A stretch of 64,000 nt of DNA from positions 23,364 through 87,363 of the forward strand of contig JANXRV010000136.1 in the NCBI GenBank assembly GCA_025356665.1, written 5' to 3'. How positions within the stretch are numbered: position 1 is the first letter of the stretch; every line of letters begins with the position of its first letter. The notes beneath the pieces are model-generated. The model saw nothing but the letters and a program-made list of their open reading frames with translations. It was not told where the DNA came from and did no database searches. The position numbers were made by a program, and so were the translations under genes. The DNA is from CAITSH01 sp025356665. Its GTDB lineage: Bacteria; Pseudomonadota; Gammaproteobacteria; Burkholderiales; SG8-39. This document shows positions 1-8,106 of this stretch, piece by piece.

Positions 1-953
1 ATGGTGCCGTTGTTGACACCGTCATCGAGGCCGTAGACAACGCGCATGTGCACGATGTTGTCGGCAATGGCGGCGGCGGCGTTGTCGGAAAAGCCGGATT
101 TCACCGTCAGGGCGTTGGCGGCGATGGCGTAGGTGTTGTGCACCGGCATCGACACGTTGTTGGCATCGTAGATGTTGCCCAGGTTGAAGACGCGCGTGGC
201 ATTGGCGCTGCCCGCGCCGGTGTAGACCACGCCAAGGCCGGCAACCGGGTTGAATCGCGCCGTCACCGTCGCGCCACCGGCAACCGTGTAGGCGCCGCTG
301 GCGTGATCGATCTGGTCGCTGGGGTTGCCCGGCAGCCCCGTGACTTCCATCATGGCGCAGCGCGTGCCGGCACCCGGTTGCATCATCAGCAGCAGGTCGC
401 CGGTGCGCACGCCGTAACGGCTTTGCACGCGCAGCGAGTCGGTGGAGGCGGTCATGTTGGCGCTGAGCGTGGTTGAGTTGGCGACCAGGCTTTGCGAGCC
501 GTAAAACGCCGTCATGCTGTCGGGGGCGGAGCTGCCCCCCGAGGTGATCTGCACCGGCACCATCAGCATGCTTGCCGGGGCGGTCGGAAAGGTGTTCGGG
601 GAGCGCGTTGAGTCGTAGGCGGTGATGTTGCAGCCGGCGTAGGCGGTGTCGTTAAAGCCCATGCCGGCGTTGCGGATGTCCTGGTCGATCACATAAAGGG
701 CGATGGCGCCGTTTTGCTGCGCGTCGCCGCCGGTGGTGGTGGTGCGCTTGATGCCCTCTGACACCTCGAACACCTGGAAGATGATGATCATGCCGATCAG
801 GCTGATGGTCATGGCGACCAGCAGCTCGACCATGCTGAAGCCGCGCGCCGCGCCATTGAAGCCGCTCGCGGCGACGTGCAGGTGCGCCGTGGCGGCCGTT
901 TGTGGCGTGTTCCGGCTGCGTTCGCTGTGATGGAGGGGGTGTGCGCTGCGCAT
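1..953 (-). CDS. pilW: PilW-like minor type IV pilin, 3' end outside window
   Basis: This is a prepilin-like protein of the type IV pilus minor pilin set, thought to be cleaved and methylated by PilD and to prime pilus assembly in the inner membrane. Translation from the ATG at 951-953 gives a 38-residue basic leader ending in Gly38, then FSMVE with Glu at mature position 5, then a hydrophobic helix (about residues 41-60). The reading frame is open to the window edge, so at least 317 residues are present and the C-terminus is missing. It starts 2 nt after pilV stops, which supports cotranscription. The family assignment rests on the leader, gene order and length; the remainder is poorly conserved in this family. 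Confidence 0.8.
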   Translation of the reverse strand, partial: MRSAHPLHHSERSRNTPQTAATAHLHVAASGFNGAARGFSMVELLVAMTISLIGMIIIFQVFEVSEGIKRTTTTGGDAQQNGAIALYVIDQDIRNAGMGFNDTAYAGCNITAYDSTRSPNTFPTAPASMLMVPVQITSGGSSAPDSMTAFYGSQSLVANSTTLSANMTASTDSLRVQSRYGVRTGDLLLMMQPGAGTRCAMMEVTGLPGNPSDQIDHASGAYTVAGGATVTARFNPVAGLGVVYTGAGSANATRVFNLGNIYDANNVSMPVHNTYAIAANALTVKSGFSDNAAAAIADNIVHMRVVYGLDDGVNNGT

Positions 954-955
954 GT

Positions 956-1417
956 TCAGACGTAAACCGAGGCGGTGATGACAAAATTGTGCGCGGGCAG
1001 ACCCTGTGCGGCCTCTTCGGGCATTTGCCAGCGCATGGTGATTTGCACCAGCGCACCCGAGCTGGTGCCGCCGGTAATGGTGACCAGGGGAGGCAGCGTG
1101 AGCGCACCAGGCAGTCGCGTCTGCACCGTGGTGATCCAGGCGGTGAGGCGCGCCGGCGGCGTGCCGGTGCCCGCGTAGGCGTAGGCGTTGATGTTGCCCG
1201 CATCGGTCCACATCTGCGCCATCAGCTGGTTGGCAAGGAACGAGGCGTCGCTGCGCGTCTTGGATTCGGTCACGCTCTTGATCGCAACGGCCTGCATGCC
1301 GACGATGGCGAGGATGCCGACCGAAAAAATCAGGATGGCGAGCAGCGCCTCGATCAGCATCACGCCGCGCTGCAGGCGCGCTGCCGCGGATTGTTGTCGT
1401 TTAATCGATGTCGTCAT
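956..1417 (-). CDS. pilV: PilV-like minor type IV pilin
   Basis: A 153-residue protein with a type III (prepilin) signal: RG18 followed by VMLIE, Glu23 being mature position 5, then a hydrophobic segment to about residue 40. Known PilV proteins are minor pilins that join PilW, PilX, PilE and FimT/FimU in a tip or priming complex. It lies 33 nt after fimT and 2 nt before pilW on the same strand, the usual minor-pilin order. The C-terminal half is not diagnostic, and there is no obvious disulfide pair. The pilin class is certain; the exact name PilV is inferred from position and from the MLIEALLA helix start. Confidence 0.85.
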   Translation of the reverse strand: MTTSIKRQQSAAARLQRGVMLIEALLAILIFSVGILAIVGMQAVAIKSVTESKTRSDASFLANQLMAQMWTDAGNINAYAYAGTGTPPARLTAWITTVQTRLPGALTLPPLVTITGGTSSGALVQITMRWQMPEEAAQGLPAHNFVITASVYV

Positions 1418-1450
1418 GGCGTGTTGGGGTAGGGGCTTGGGTGGGCGGGC

Positions 1451-2002
1451 CTAGCAGCGGCGCGGGTCGGTGGAGGCGAGGGCCGGCGCCGGGTCGCACA
1501 TGCGGGTGCTGCCGCCGCCGGTGATGACGACGCGCAGCGAGCGCCCGGCGGCGTACTTCGAATTGGATACATCCAGCTGCGTGATGGCCGCCGAGGTGTC
1601 GGTATTGGCACCCACGCTGCCCAGCGCGCCAAAGGTGATGGTGGTGCTGGCTGACGGGGTGGCCGTGAGCACCGCGTTGCTGGTGCCCTCGGCGCCGGAG
1701 CGCGACTGCACCACCGTGCCGGTCGAGTCCACCGCGACGGTCCAGCCGGTGGAGGGCGGTGCGAACACCACCCTGACATTGACATTGCGCTGGATGGCCT
1801 CGGCGCGCGCCACCTGGATGCCGTTGAGCACCGCTTCGGCCGCCGCGCGCGTCTGCGAGCTTTGCAACCACTCAAAAAAACTCGGCGCGCCAAGGGCGGC
1901 CAGCACCCCCAGCACCGCCAGTGAAATCATCAGCTCCACGAGCGTGAAGCCAGGCGCTGCGGCCATCTTGGCCGTTGCGCCGGAGCTGCGCAGAATCAGC
2001 AC
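1451..2002 (-). CDS. fimT: FimT/GspH-type pseudopilin
   Basis: A pseudopilin of 183 residues with the leader ending at Gly18 followed by FTLVE (Glu23, mature position 5) and a hydrophobic helix. The rest fits the GspH/FimT domain: a stretch rich in RAEAIQRN just after the helix, then a beta-rich part ending in a Cys near the C-terminus that may pair with an upstream Cys. The start appears to be GTG at 2000-2002, inside the last codons of pilE (7-nt overlap), implying translational coupling. An internal ATG (Met13) would also keep the leader. Role by family: minor pilin priming type IV pilus assembly. Confidence 0.85.
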   Translation of the reverse strand: MLILRSSGATAKMAAAPGFTLVELMISLAVLGVLAALGAPSFFEWLQSSQTRAAAEAVLNGIQVARAEAIQRNVNVRVVFAPPSTGWTVAVDSTGTVVQSRSGAEGTSNAVLTATPSASTTITFGALGSVGANTDTSAAITQLDVSNSKYAAGRSLRVVITGGGSTRMCDPAPALASTDPRRC

Positions 2003-2439
2003 ACGCCACCTTTCTTGATGACCCAGCAGGCGATCGGTGCGCTGCCCCAGCTGGTGTCGGGCACGGCGGAGGTGGCGCGCGCGTTGGCCTGGTCTATGGT
2101 GTAGGTGAATCCGGCCATGCTGTTGTCGCTGGCGCCGCCGCCGTTGGCCTGGATGGTGTAGGCGGTGGCGGTCAGCGTGGGGCAGGTGATGGCGAAGTAC
2201 TTCAGGCCGGAGGGCAGCGGCGCCACGGTGCCGGCGGCGCAGGCGCCGACAAACGTGCGGTTGTCCTGGTAGAACTGTTCCATCTTGGTTCGCATGGTCA
2301 GCAGGTTGGCGGTCGCCTCGGTGATCTTGCCGCGCATGATGTAGTCGGTATAGGACGGAATAGCCACCGCCGCGAGGATGCCGACGATGGCGACCGTGAT
2401 CATCAGTTCGAGCAGCGTGAAACCTTTTTGACCAAGCAT
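1996..2439 (-). CDS. pilE: PilE-like type IV pilin
   Basis: A 147-residue pilin with a very short leader (MLGQKG) followed by FTLLE, giving Glu at mature position 5, and a canonical N-terminal helix with the VAIPSYTDY segment typical of PilE. A C-terminal Cys pair (CWVIKKGGVC) would make the D-loop disulfide. The start is supported by a good Shine-Dalgarno, AAAGGAG, upstream of the ATG at 2437-2439. It is the first gene of the fimT-pilV-pilW run. Whether it is a major pilin or the minor PilE cannot be told from sequence; its place in a minor-pilin operon favours the minor subunit. Confidence 0.88.
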   Translation of the reverse strand: MLGQKGFTLLELMITVAIVGILAAVAIPSYTDYIMRGKITEATANLLTMRTKMEQFYQDNRTFVGACAAGTVAPLPSGLKYFAITCPTLTATAYTIQANGGGASDNSMAGFTYTIDQANARATSAVPDTSWGSAPIACWVIKKGGVC

Positions 2440-2706
2440 GGCAACTCCTTTTAGGATGAGTCGATGTTAAGCAAGGTGCCGGTGCGCCCGCAAACGCGCC
2501 CGACGAATGGACGGTGCGTGGGGACGAACGGCGCTGGCGCTTGCTTTTATCGGCATTAATTCACGTTTTTGCGGATCTGCCTCCGAATTTGCGCCTGAGT
2601 CTGTCCCCCTATTCCATCCTTGGCCGGACCTGGGTTAGACAAAGTCCAAACTGGCAGCTAAAATTCTCCCGATCCATTCACAGTACCGAACAACGCGGCG
2701 GCTGCC

Positions 2707-3147
2707 ATGACTGAAATTGCGCAAACAATAGAAACGCCGGCTCTGGGTCGGGATGAGGTCGCCGGCATGCTGCGTGCACACGGTGTGTTGCCGACGCACC
2801 AGCGGCTTGAGATTGCGCAGGTCATGCTGTCGCGCCAACAACACCTGTCGGCCGACCAGGTGTTGTCGCTGGTCAACGCGGTCGATGCCGAGACCTCCAA
2901 AGCCACCGTTTACAACACGCTCAAGCTGTTTGTCGAGAAGGGGCTGTTGAGGGAGTTGATTGTTGATCCTTGCAAGGTGTTCTATGACTCGAACATCCGC
3001 GACCACCACCATTTTTACGACACCGCCAGTGGTCGCCTGACCGATATTCCCTCAGATCAGATTCTTCTCCAGGCGCTGCCCGCGCTGCCAGAGGGCACCG
3101 AGGCGGCCGGCGTCGATGTCATTATTCGCATCCGTCCGCGTGGCTGA
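2707..3147 (+). CDS. Fur-family transcriptional regulator
   Basis: A 146-residue Fur superfamily protein. Residues about 15-90 form the winged-helix DNA-binding part (LPTHQRLEI, then SKATVYNTLKLF as recognition region), followed by the dimerisation domain with the metal-site signature HHHFYD at about residues 100-105. It has only one Cys (Cys89), so the two CxxC structural zinc pairs of many Fur/PerR proteins are absent. Such Cys-poor members include Irr-like and PerR-like branches, and the metal or haem it senses cannot be assigned. A TAAAAT box at 2659-2664 may belong to its promoter. It is monocistronic, with tRNA-Thr 75 nt downstream. Confidence 0.85.
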   Translation: MTEIAQTIETPALGRDEVAGMLRAHGVLPTHQRLEIAQVMLSRQQHLSADQVLSLVNAVDAETSKATVYNTLKLFVEKGLLRELIVDPCKVFYDSNIRDHHHFYDTASGRLTDIPSDQILLQALPALPEGTEAAGVDVIIRIRPRG

Positions 3148-3222
3148 TCTCTCCATCAGGACGCCCTGCCGTCCTGATGCCCCAGTTATTTCCGTCATTG
3201 CGATATAATATCGGGCTGAAAT

Positions 3223-3298
3223 GCCGATGTAGCTCAGTTGGTAGAGCAACGCACTCGTAACGCGTAGGTCACCAGTTCGATTCCGGTCATCGGCACCA
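3223..3298 (+). tRNA. tRNA-Thr (anticodon CGT)
   Basis: Cloverleaf of 76 nt: acceptor arms GCCGATG and CATCGGC pair perfectly, the D-arm carries AGCTCAGTTGGTAGAGC, the anticodon loop is CTCGTAA (anticodon CGT, reading ACG), the T-arm has GTTCGATTC, and CCA is encoded. An imperfect copy of its 3' end lies at 8584-8611, see findings. Confidence 0.97.
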
Positions 3299-3888
3299 AT
3301 CTTTTTATCTATGTCATTACGATCCAATGACATAGCGTGCACTACCAGTACGTGAAAAAAACCGCACGCCTGATTACCCCTGCCTGACCGAACGATTTCA
3401 GTTAAAAACCGGTCAGTAATCCGGTCAAACGACAAACCCCATGTTTGCCGCTGAGTTGAGTTTACGCGCGTAGCGCGATCTGTTCGCATATTGGCTGCGC
3501 GGGGAGTAAGGGCCTCAAGTCGCACAAAGCCGACTCTGTTCCAAGCCAACTCCCGGTAACCCGACCCCCACCGGTAGCCGACCCCCCCGCGTTTTAAACT
3601 GCTTCCATCCGGCTACCCCTTGCACTGGGTTTTGGACGAACGATCGGCTGTTTCCTGAGACCCCACCGTACCTGCACCCACCGTTTAGGCACGGGTTTTT
3701 TACGCGGAAGGTAGGCGGGCGTTTGTCCGTCTTTTAGGGTGTTTGTCCCGCTCGGCGATGCTGTGTTCAGCTGGTGCCACCCCTTTCGCGGACTATTTCA
3801 GATTCTGGTCTTGGCGTGATTTAGGAATTCGTCCCCCCAGCACCTTGTGCTACAGTGCACTTATCAAGTAACACTCAAGGTCAGCACA
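3299..3888. other. 590-nt stretch without a supported gene, downstream of tRNA-Thr
   Basis: No ORF here has convincing coding character. Just after the tRNA is a perfect 9-bp inverted repeat, TATGTCATT / AATGACATA (3310-3318 and 3326-3334, 7-nt loop), without a downstream T-run. The remainder is C- and T-rich and shows no recognisable integrase or transposase remnant. The end of the stretch carries the toxin-antitoxin promoter. Confidence 0.5.
3847..3869 (+). promoter_or_regulatory. candidate operator of the parDE-like pair
   Basis: Two adjacent short palindromes precede the antitoxin start by 20 nt: GTGC-N6-GCAC (3847-3860) and ACTT-ATC-AAGT (3859-3869). RHH antitoxins usually autoregulate through such repeats, so this is a plausible operator. 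No clear -35/-10 pair was identified. Confidence 0.3.
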
Positions 3889-4176
3889 ATGAGCGAAGCA
3901 ACCTTTACCTTCCGGGTAGATGCGGCATTGAAAGAAGAGTTCTCCTCGGCCGCGAAATCACGCGATCGCACTGGCGCACAGCTGTTACGTGACTTCATGC
4001 GAGATTTTGTCAAGCAGCAGCAGGGCGCTGCCGAGCACGACGCTTGGTTCCGGCGCCAAGTGCAGGTTGGACTGGATTCTGCCAATGCGGGGCATCTGGT
4101 GTCGGCCGAGGACGTGGAAGCGGAATTTTCCAACCGTCGAGCCGAGACACGCCGAAAACTCCAAGCGAGATCGTGA
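3889..4176 (+). CDS. ribbon-helix-helix antitoxin (ParD/CopG-like)
   Basis: A 95-residue protein. Residues 4-40 (TFTFRVDAALKEEF ... GAQLLRDFMRDFV) match the beta strand and two helices of RHH DNA-binding antitoxins; the charged C-terminal half (residues 45-95) is the expected toxin-wrapping segment. An upstream in-frame ATG at 3847 exists, but the ATG at 3889 places the RHH strand at the N-terminus as in the family, and the palindromic operator lies just upstream of it. It overlaps the toxin gene by 4 nt (GTGA), the normal coupling of type II systems. Role by family: neutralises the toxin and represses its own operon. Confidence 0.82.
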   Translation: MSEATFTFRVDAALKEEFSSAAKSRDRTGAQLLRDFMRDFVKQQQGAAEHDAWFRRQVQVGLDSANAGHLVSAEDVEAEFSNRRAETRRKLQARS

Positions 4177-4457
4177 GGCTGTTCTGGACGCCCGAGGCTA
4201 TAGATGACCGCCGTGCGATCTATGACTACATCGAAGCCGATAACCCAAGCGCAGCGCTGGCGCTCGATGAGCTTTTTTCCGAAAAAGCGAACCGACTGAT
4301 TGATCATCCCGGCCTGGGTCGGCCTGGCTGCGTAAATGACACGCGCGAGTTCGTGGCGCATCAAAATTACGTCCTCATTTACGACACGGTCGCCGACACG
4401 GTGCGCATTCTGCGCGTGCTGCACGCCGCAAGGCAATGGCCGCCAGCGCGGAGTTGA
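4173..4457 (+). CDS. RelE/ParE-superfamily toxin
   Basis: A 94-residue protein reading from the GTG at 4173 that overlaps the antitoxin stop. The start MRLFWTPEAIDDRRAIYDYI, the middle NRLIDHPGLGRPG and the end FVAHQNYVLIYDTVADTVRILRVLHAARQWP are the classic ParE/RelE-like layout, including the VLHAARQWP C-terminus typical of ParE toxins that pair with RHH antitoxins. Known members either poison gyrase (ParE) or cleave mRNA (RelE); the sequence favours the ParE branch but does not prove the target. A longer reading frame opening at 4044 is ruled out by the antitoxin overlap. Confidence 0.85.
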   Translation: MRLFWTPEAIDDRRAIYDYIEADNPSAALALDELFSEKANRLIDHPGLGRPGCVNDTREFVAHQNYVLIYDTVADTVRILRVLHAARQWPPARS

Positions 4458-4714
4458 TCCGCGAGTTGAACGCAATTTCAATTACGCATCCCGAAAATTG
4501 ACATTCGAGAGCAGTTTTTTTGTGCTTTACGGTACCCGAAGGGGAAGTCGTCAAATAGCGGCTATACAGAAAACCCTCCCGAAACGCTCCCCCGCAAACC
4601 CAGCATTGGCGCGGGCCCTTTGCTCGAAAGCCGTTGTACCGATACGCCGTAAACCCGTATGGATAGGGGTTCTTCGGCATTTTCAATGCTGCTAAAACTT
4701 GTCATGATGTTTGG

Positions 4715-4876
4715 ATGGCAAATTCAACCAAGCGAAAGCGGCGGCTGTGGGATGCATAGGCGTTCCGCGGCTTTCGTCCGCTACATACGGTGCGCGGCGT
4801 CTTTGGTGATCCGAGCGCGCGTGTTATCACTCTTGTGCGTCGGAGTGAGCCGAGAGCTTCATGCGCCGTTCTGTGA
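4715..4876 (+). pseudogene. broken short Arg-rich ORF with an in-frame TAG
   Basis: From the ATG at 4715 the frame reads MANSTKRKRRLWDA, then TAG (4757-4759), then continues AFRGFRPLHTVRGVFGDP and RVITLVRRS to a TGA at 4874. The pattern RLWDAYxFPGFRP followed by VRGVFGDPxARVITLVRR matches, from memory, a small conserved protein found scattered in proteobacterial genomes, often beside mobile DNA; the Tyr codon of that motif is here a stop. I infer a decayed copy. The rest of 4458-4944 shows no supported gene. Confidence 0.5.
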
Positions 4877-4944
4877 GAGGCTGAACGGTGAAATTCCTCC
4901 GGCCTGCTCGACCGGGCGCGACGGCGCCAACTTCAATGTCGCGA

Positions 4945-6996
4945 TTATTTCTTCCGTGACTGTGTGCTCGGGTTCAGGGCCGGCACTCCGCCGACCGCCA
5001 TCTGGACTATTTTGAAAAACACATCGGTATTGTCGATCACACCGGTGAAGCTGTAGGCGCCCGGACCGAACGCCGACAAGGGGATATCGGTGGCGGTGTG
5101 CACCGCCGATTCGCCCGGGACCTGGCCGGTAACCAGATAACCGCTGTTTTTGTCGCGATCCAGTGGGCTGGCCGGGTAGGTCAACATCGGTGCGCGCTTG
5201 ACGAAGGGCTGCTGGCTGTCCTGCAGTGGCTGGTCGTTGGTGCGCCAGTCTTCGTTGCGGTCGGCGTTGGCGCCGTAACCGACCAGCACGCGGTAATCGA
5301 CGTTGGTGGCTTGCGGATAGCCATCAGCCGACAGCGTGTAGCGCGGGAAGCCGGCCTGTTCATAGATGCCGACCACCGGATCGCGCAGGTTTTCTTTCGT
5401 CGCCGGACCTTTTTCATTGGCCGTCTTGATGGCGCTTTGCAGGCGCTGGTCCGTCAGGCGTGAACTGCCGATCAGGGCGACGCCCGAACACTCGTGATCC
5501 GCCGTGACGATCACCAGCGTTTCGCCGTCGTCCCGGGCAAAGTCCCGGGCCACCTTGACGGCGCGATCAAACTCGATGGTATCGAGTATCCAGCGTTCGG
5601 TGTCCATGTTGTGTGCCTGCTTGTCGATCGAGGCGCCTTCGATAATCAGCACAAAACCCTTCTTCGATTTTTTAAGGACCTGCAGGGCCTTGCGCGACAT
5701 TTCGTCGAGCATCGGCTGGTCGGGAAAACCGTAATCATCAACCACCCCCTTGTTGCCGCGCCGGCCATCGATCTTGTCGAGTGCGACATTCATGTTCGAG
5801 AGCGCGAACAGGCCGACCAACTTGTCGGCTTTTGCATCGAGGGCATCGAGTTCGGATTTGTTGGCCGCGTAGGCATAACCGGCGCCCTTGAAGTCGGCGA
5901 TCAGGTCCCGCTGCGGATCAATTGCGCCGGGCGCCGTGCCCCAGCGCCGGATGATTTCGCCGGTATGCGCCTCGCCTGCATTGAACGCGTAGTCGTTGCT
6001 CCGGGCACGCGCCGAACCCGGCGTGGTGGACGGCAGGAACCACTTGCGGCCCCCGCCCATCAGCACCGACAGGCCGGTCAGTCCGCGATCATCCAGATAC
6101 TGATCGACAATGCCCGTGCCGGCGCCGCGATTGCTGGTATGCACCGCATTGGCTGCCGGCGTTGCATCAAACACATCCGATGTGGTGACCAGTCCCAGCG
6201 CCTTGCCTTGGGTGCGGTGCAGGTATTCGCTCAGGTATTCGACGCGCGGGTTGTCAAACGGATCGATGGTGTCGTCCGGGAATACACCTTCCTCATTGTT
6301 GTTGCTCTTGTTGCCGCTGACATAAGCGCCCATGCCCGGCGCTGAATCGGTGACGATGGAATTGAGCGAGGAGGTCTTCACCATGCCGGTGACCGGGAAG
6401 GTGTCCATGGCCAGCGGCGCGATCACCTTGCCCTGCGCGTAACCAGACGCGACGATGCGCGCCGCCGTACGTTGTGCCGCACCCATGCCATCACCGAGCA
6501 GGATGATGACGTTCCTGATTTTCTTCCCGCCGGTATTGAAGGGCACGATCTCGAAGTTGCCCTTGGCGGTCACTACCTGGCCATCGCTTTGCGTCGCCGA
6601 CACGCTCAAGGCATGCAGCCCCGCCTTGGTCAGCGAGACCGCGCGCACCGTGGCGATGCTGGCGCTTTTGGGAACATTGGTGAGACAGCCTTCGGCGCAG
6701 GTGCGCAGCGCGACCGGGCTGTCAACGGGCTTGCCGTCGATGGCAAATGATACTTTGGTGATCTGCTGGTCTGCGTCCGGTCGCAAAGTGGCTTGCAGAT
6801 CAAACAATTGCCTGGGCAGGAAACGCGCGATCATCGGCGCAGGCTGTCCGCTGGAAAACAGCTCACTTGGCGGCGTCAAGCGGCTCACGCTTGGGGCAGC
6901 TTGTGCGCTGTGAGCCAATGCCATGGCCAAGGCCAGCACCATACTCCAAGCCGACCCTGCGCCGGGCAGGCCAGTACGGCGATAAAGCGAAGCCAT
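4945..6996 (-). CDS. secreted alkaline phosphatase with N-terminal extension domain
   Basis: A PhoA-superfamily alkaline phosphatase of 683 residues, hydrolysing phosphomonoesters, probably in the periplasm or outside the cell. The start is the ATG at 6994-6996, preceded by GGGAGA, giving a signal peptide (hydrophobic stretch 19-33, cleavage after AQA). Residues about 40-155 form an extra beta-rich domain. The catalytic domain begins RNVIILLGDGMG (Asp169 metal ligand), has TDSAPGMG (Ser218 nucleophile), then TADHECSG and a late HTATDIPLSAFGPGA carrying further zinc ligands. Typical PhoA is about 450 residues, so this is a long form. It follows the 7011-7553 gene by 14 nt, so the two are likely cotranscribed. 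Confidence 0.88.
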   Translation of the reverse strand: MASLYRRTGLPGAGSAWSMVLALAMALAHSAQAAPSVSRLTPPSELFSSGQPAPMIARFLPRQLFDLQATLRPDADQQITKVSFAIDGKPVDSPVALRTCAEGCLTNVPKSASIATVRAVSLTKAGLHALSVSATQSDGQVVTAKGNFEIVPFNTGGKKIRNVIILLGDGMGAAQRTAARIVASGYAQGKVIAPLAMDTFPVTGMVKTSSLNSIVTDSAPGMGAYVSGNKSNNNEEGVFPDDTIDPFDNPRVEYLSEYLHRTQGKALGLVTTSDVFDATPAANAVHTSNRGAGTGIVDQYLDDRGLTGLSVLMGGGRKWFLPSTTPGSARARSNDYAFNAGEAHTGEIIRRWGTAPGAIDPQRDLIADFKGAGYAYAANKSELDALDAKADKLVGLFALSNMNVALDKIDGRRGNKGVVDDYGFPDQPMLDEMSRKALQVLKKSKKGFVLIIEGASIDKQAHNMDTERWILDTIEFDRAVKVARDFARDDGETLVIVTADHECSGVALIGSSRLTDQRLQSAIKTANEKGPATKENLRDPVVGIYEQAGFPRYTLSADGYPQATNVDYRVLVGYGANADRNEDWRTNDQPLQDSQQPFVKRAPMLTYPASPLDRDKNSGYLVTGQVPGESAVHTATDIPLSAFGPGAYSFTGVIDNTDVFFKIVQMAVGGVPALNPSTQSRKK

Positions 6997-7010
6997 GAAT
7001 ATCTCCCTGT

Positions 7011-7553
7011 TCACTTCAACAATGGTTTTGGCGTGTCGGTGGCGCGCGGATCGAGCTGCAGACGCAGCCAGTTCACGCTTCCGTCCGGCAATTCCTGGCG
7101 GCCCCACTCGAGCACGCCGGTCAGTTGCATGGGCGCGTTATGGTGGAGCAGCGGCATGTGCCGGTCAGCTTGCGGCATGATCACCAGCACGGTATTGAGC
7201 GGCAGGTCGTTGGCTTCACCGTCCGCGTGTTCACTCATGCGCACCGGCATGGGCGTCAACAGAAAACTGCCCACCTCAGTATCTTCTCGCGCCACCATGA
7301 AGCCCGTCAGGCGCACCTTGCGACCGTTGTGGGCCAGCAGGATCGGCGTTGGCTCCAGCCCGCGCGAGGACACCGGCATGCGGAAGAAATCGCGGAACTT
7401 CAGTTCGGCGATGTCGCTTTGCCCGGTGGGAGTTGAAACCGCCGGCACGGTGGCCGCTGCAGCTTCAACCGCCGGCGCCACAGCTGGCCAGGCAAGATGC
7501 AGCGCAATTACTGGCAGAACAAAAGACAGGGGCGTACGCAGCATCTCTTCCAC
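7011..7553 (-). CDS. exported hypothetical protein upstream of the phosphatase
   Basis: A protein of up to 180 residues with a hydrophobic N-terminus consistent with a signal peptide (cleavage near AVEAAAA). The core has RKVRLTGFMVARE, then GSFLLTPMPVRMSEHADG and LNTVLVIMPQA. That arrangement (G-V-x-L-x-G-F-M-V followed by FLL-x-P-x-P) is reminiscent of DUF3299-type periplasmic proteins, but I would not assign it firmly. The start is uncertain: GTG at 7553 or ATG at 7544. It ends 14 nt before the alkaline phosphatase on the same strand, suggesting a joint role at the cell surface. Confidence 0.7.
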   Translation of the reverse strand: MEEMLRTPLSFVLPVIALHLAWPAVAPAVEAAAATVPAVSTPTGQSDIAELKFRDFFRMPVSSRGLEPTPILLAHNGRKVRLTGFMVAREDTEVGSFLLTPMPVRMSEHADGEANDLPLNTVLVIMPQADRHMPLLHHNAPMQLTGVLEWGRQELPDGSVNWLRLQLDPRATDTPKPLLK

Positions 7554-7640
7554 CGTTTCAATGCGCTCATAGGAGGGTTAAAAGTACTTCAATTACTTCT
7601 TTAAGGACGCTACGAAATTATAGAATCATGCGTTTTCCCT

Positions 7641-7664
7641 AAAAATATCATGTTAGATATTTTT
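7641..7664. repeat. perfect AT-rich inverted repeat in a divergent spacer
   Basis: AAAAATATC (7641-7649) and GATATTTTT (7656-7664) flank a 6-nt loop within the AT-rich spacer between divergent genes (7554-7851). It could be an operator or a weak hairpin terminator; nothing in the sequence decides which. Confidence 0.55.
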
Positions 7665-7851
7665 TGTGATAGTTTGATGACGGCACCACTGCCTTTGAGT
7701 GTTATGTTTGTGACCGGATGGTGCAGGTGGGCAGGGTTTGTCGGTTGCGCACACCTGCCGCAGATGTCTTGCCTGGCTGTAGTGGGCAGGTTTCGCTTTC
7801 TCTTGTTTGCGCCGTCCCTCACGGGCTTCGGCATAGAAAAATGGGGAATGC

Positions 7852-8106
7852 ATGAAAAATCACCCCGGGTTTTTCTTGGCGGCCATCGTCGCGATTTGTG
7901 CGGTGTCGGGAAGCGGCGCTTCCCATGCCTATAAGGTGGAGCGGCAGTGCGAAGAGGTGACGACTAAAAATGGTCTCATGGAAAAATGCAAAACGGTGAT
8001 GGTGCAGGAGGCCGCTCCGGACAAGAAAGACGGCAAGAAGGACGACAAGAAAGACGCCAAAAAAGATGAAAAGAAAGGCGCTGAGAAACCCGCTGCGGCG
8101 CACTAG
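7852..8106 (+). CDS. small exported lysine-rich protein
   Basis: An 84-residue protein. Residues 1-25 are a signal peptide (KNHPGFFLAAIVAICAVSG, cleavage after ASHA). A short middle part contains two Cys about 12 residues apart (QCEEV and EKCKTV), able to form a disulfide after export. The C-terminal third is almost only Lys, Asp and Ala in KKDDKKDAKKDEKK-like repeats. GGGGAATGC precedes the ATG. It is not recognised as a named family. The charged repeat tail resembles small periplasmic proteins that bind nucleic acid or anionic polymers, but that is only a guess. It is divergent from the phosphatase operon. Confidence 0.7.
   Translation: MKNHPGFFLAAIVAICAVSGSGASHAYKVERQCEEVTTKNGLMEKCKTVMVQEAAPDKKDGKKDDKKDAKKDEKKGAEKPAAAH

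Noticed and set aside
3052..3549. 165-residue minus-strand ORF across the tRNA-Thr gene
   Set aside because: Its sequence GADDRNRTGDLRVTSALLYQLSYIG is the well-known translation artefact of a tRNA antisense strand.
3299..3846. Phage or island integrase next to tRNA-Thr
   Set aside because: No frame in this stretch shows tyrosine recombinase motifs; only non-coding sequence and a short inverted repeat are visible.
4375..4686. 103-residue minus-strand ORF with CWVCGG
   Set aside because: It overlaps the toxin gene, has no ribosome site and no recognisable family; the single CxxC is not enough to call a zinc protein.
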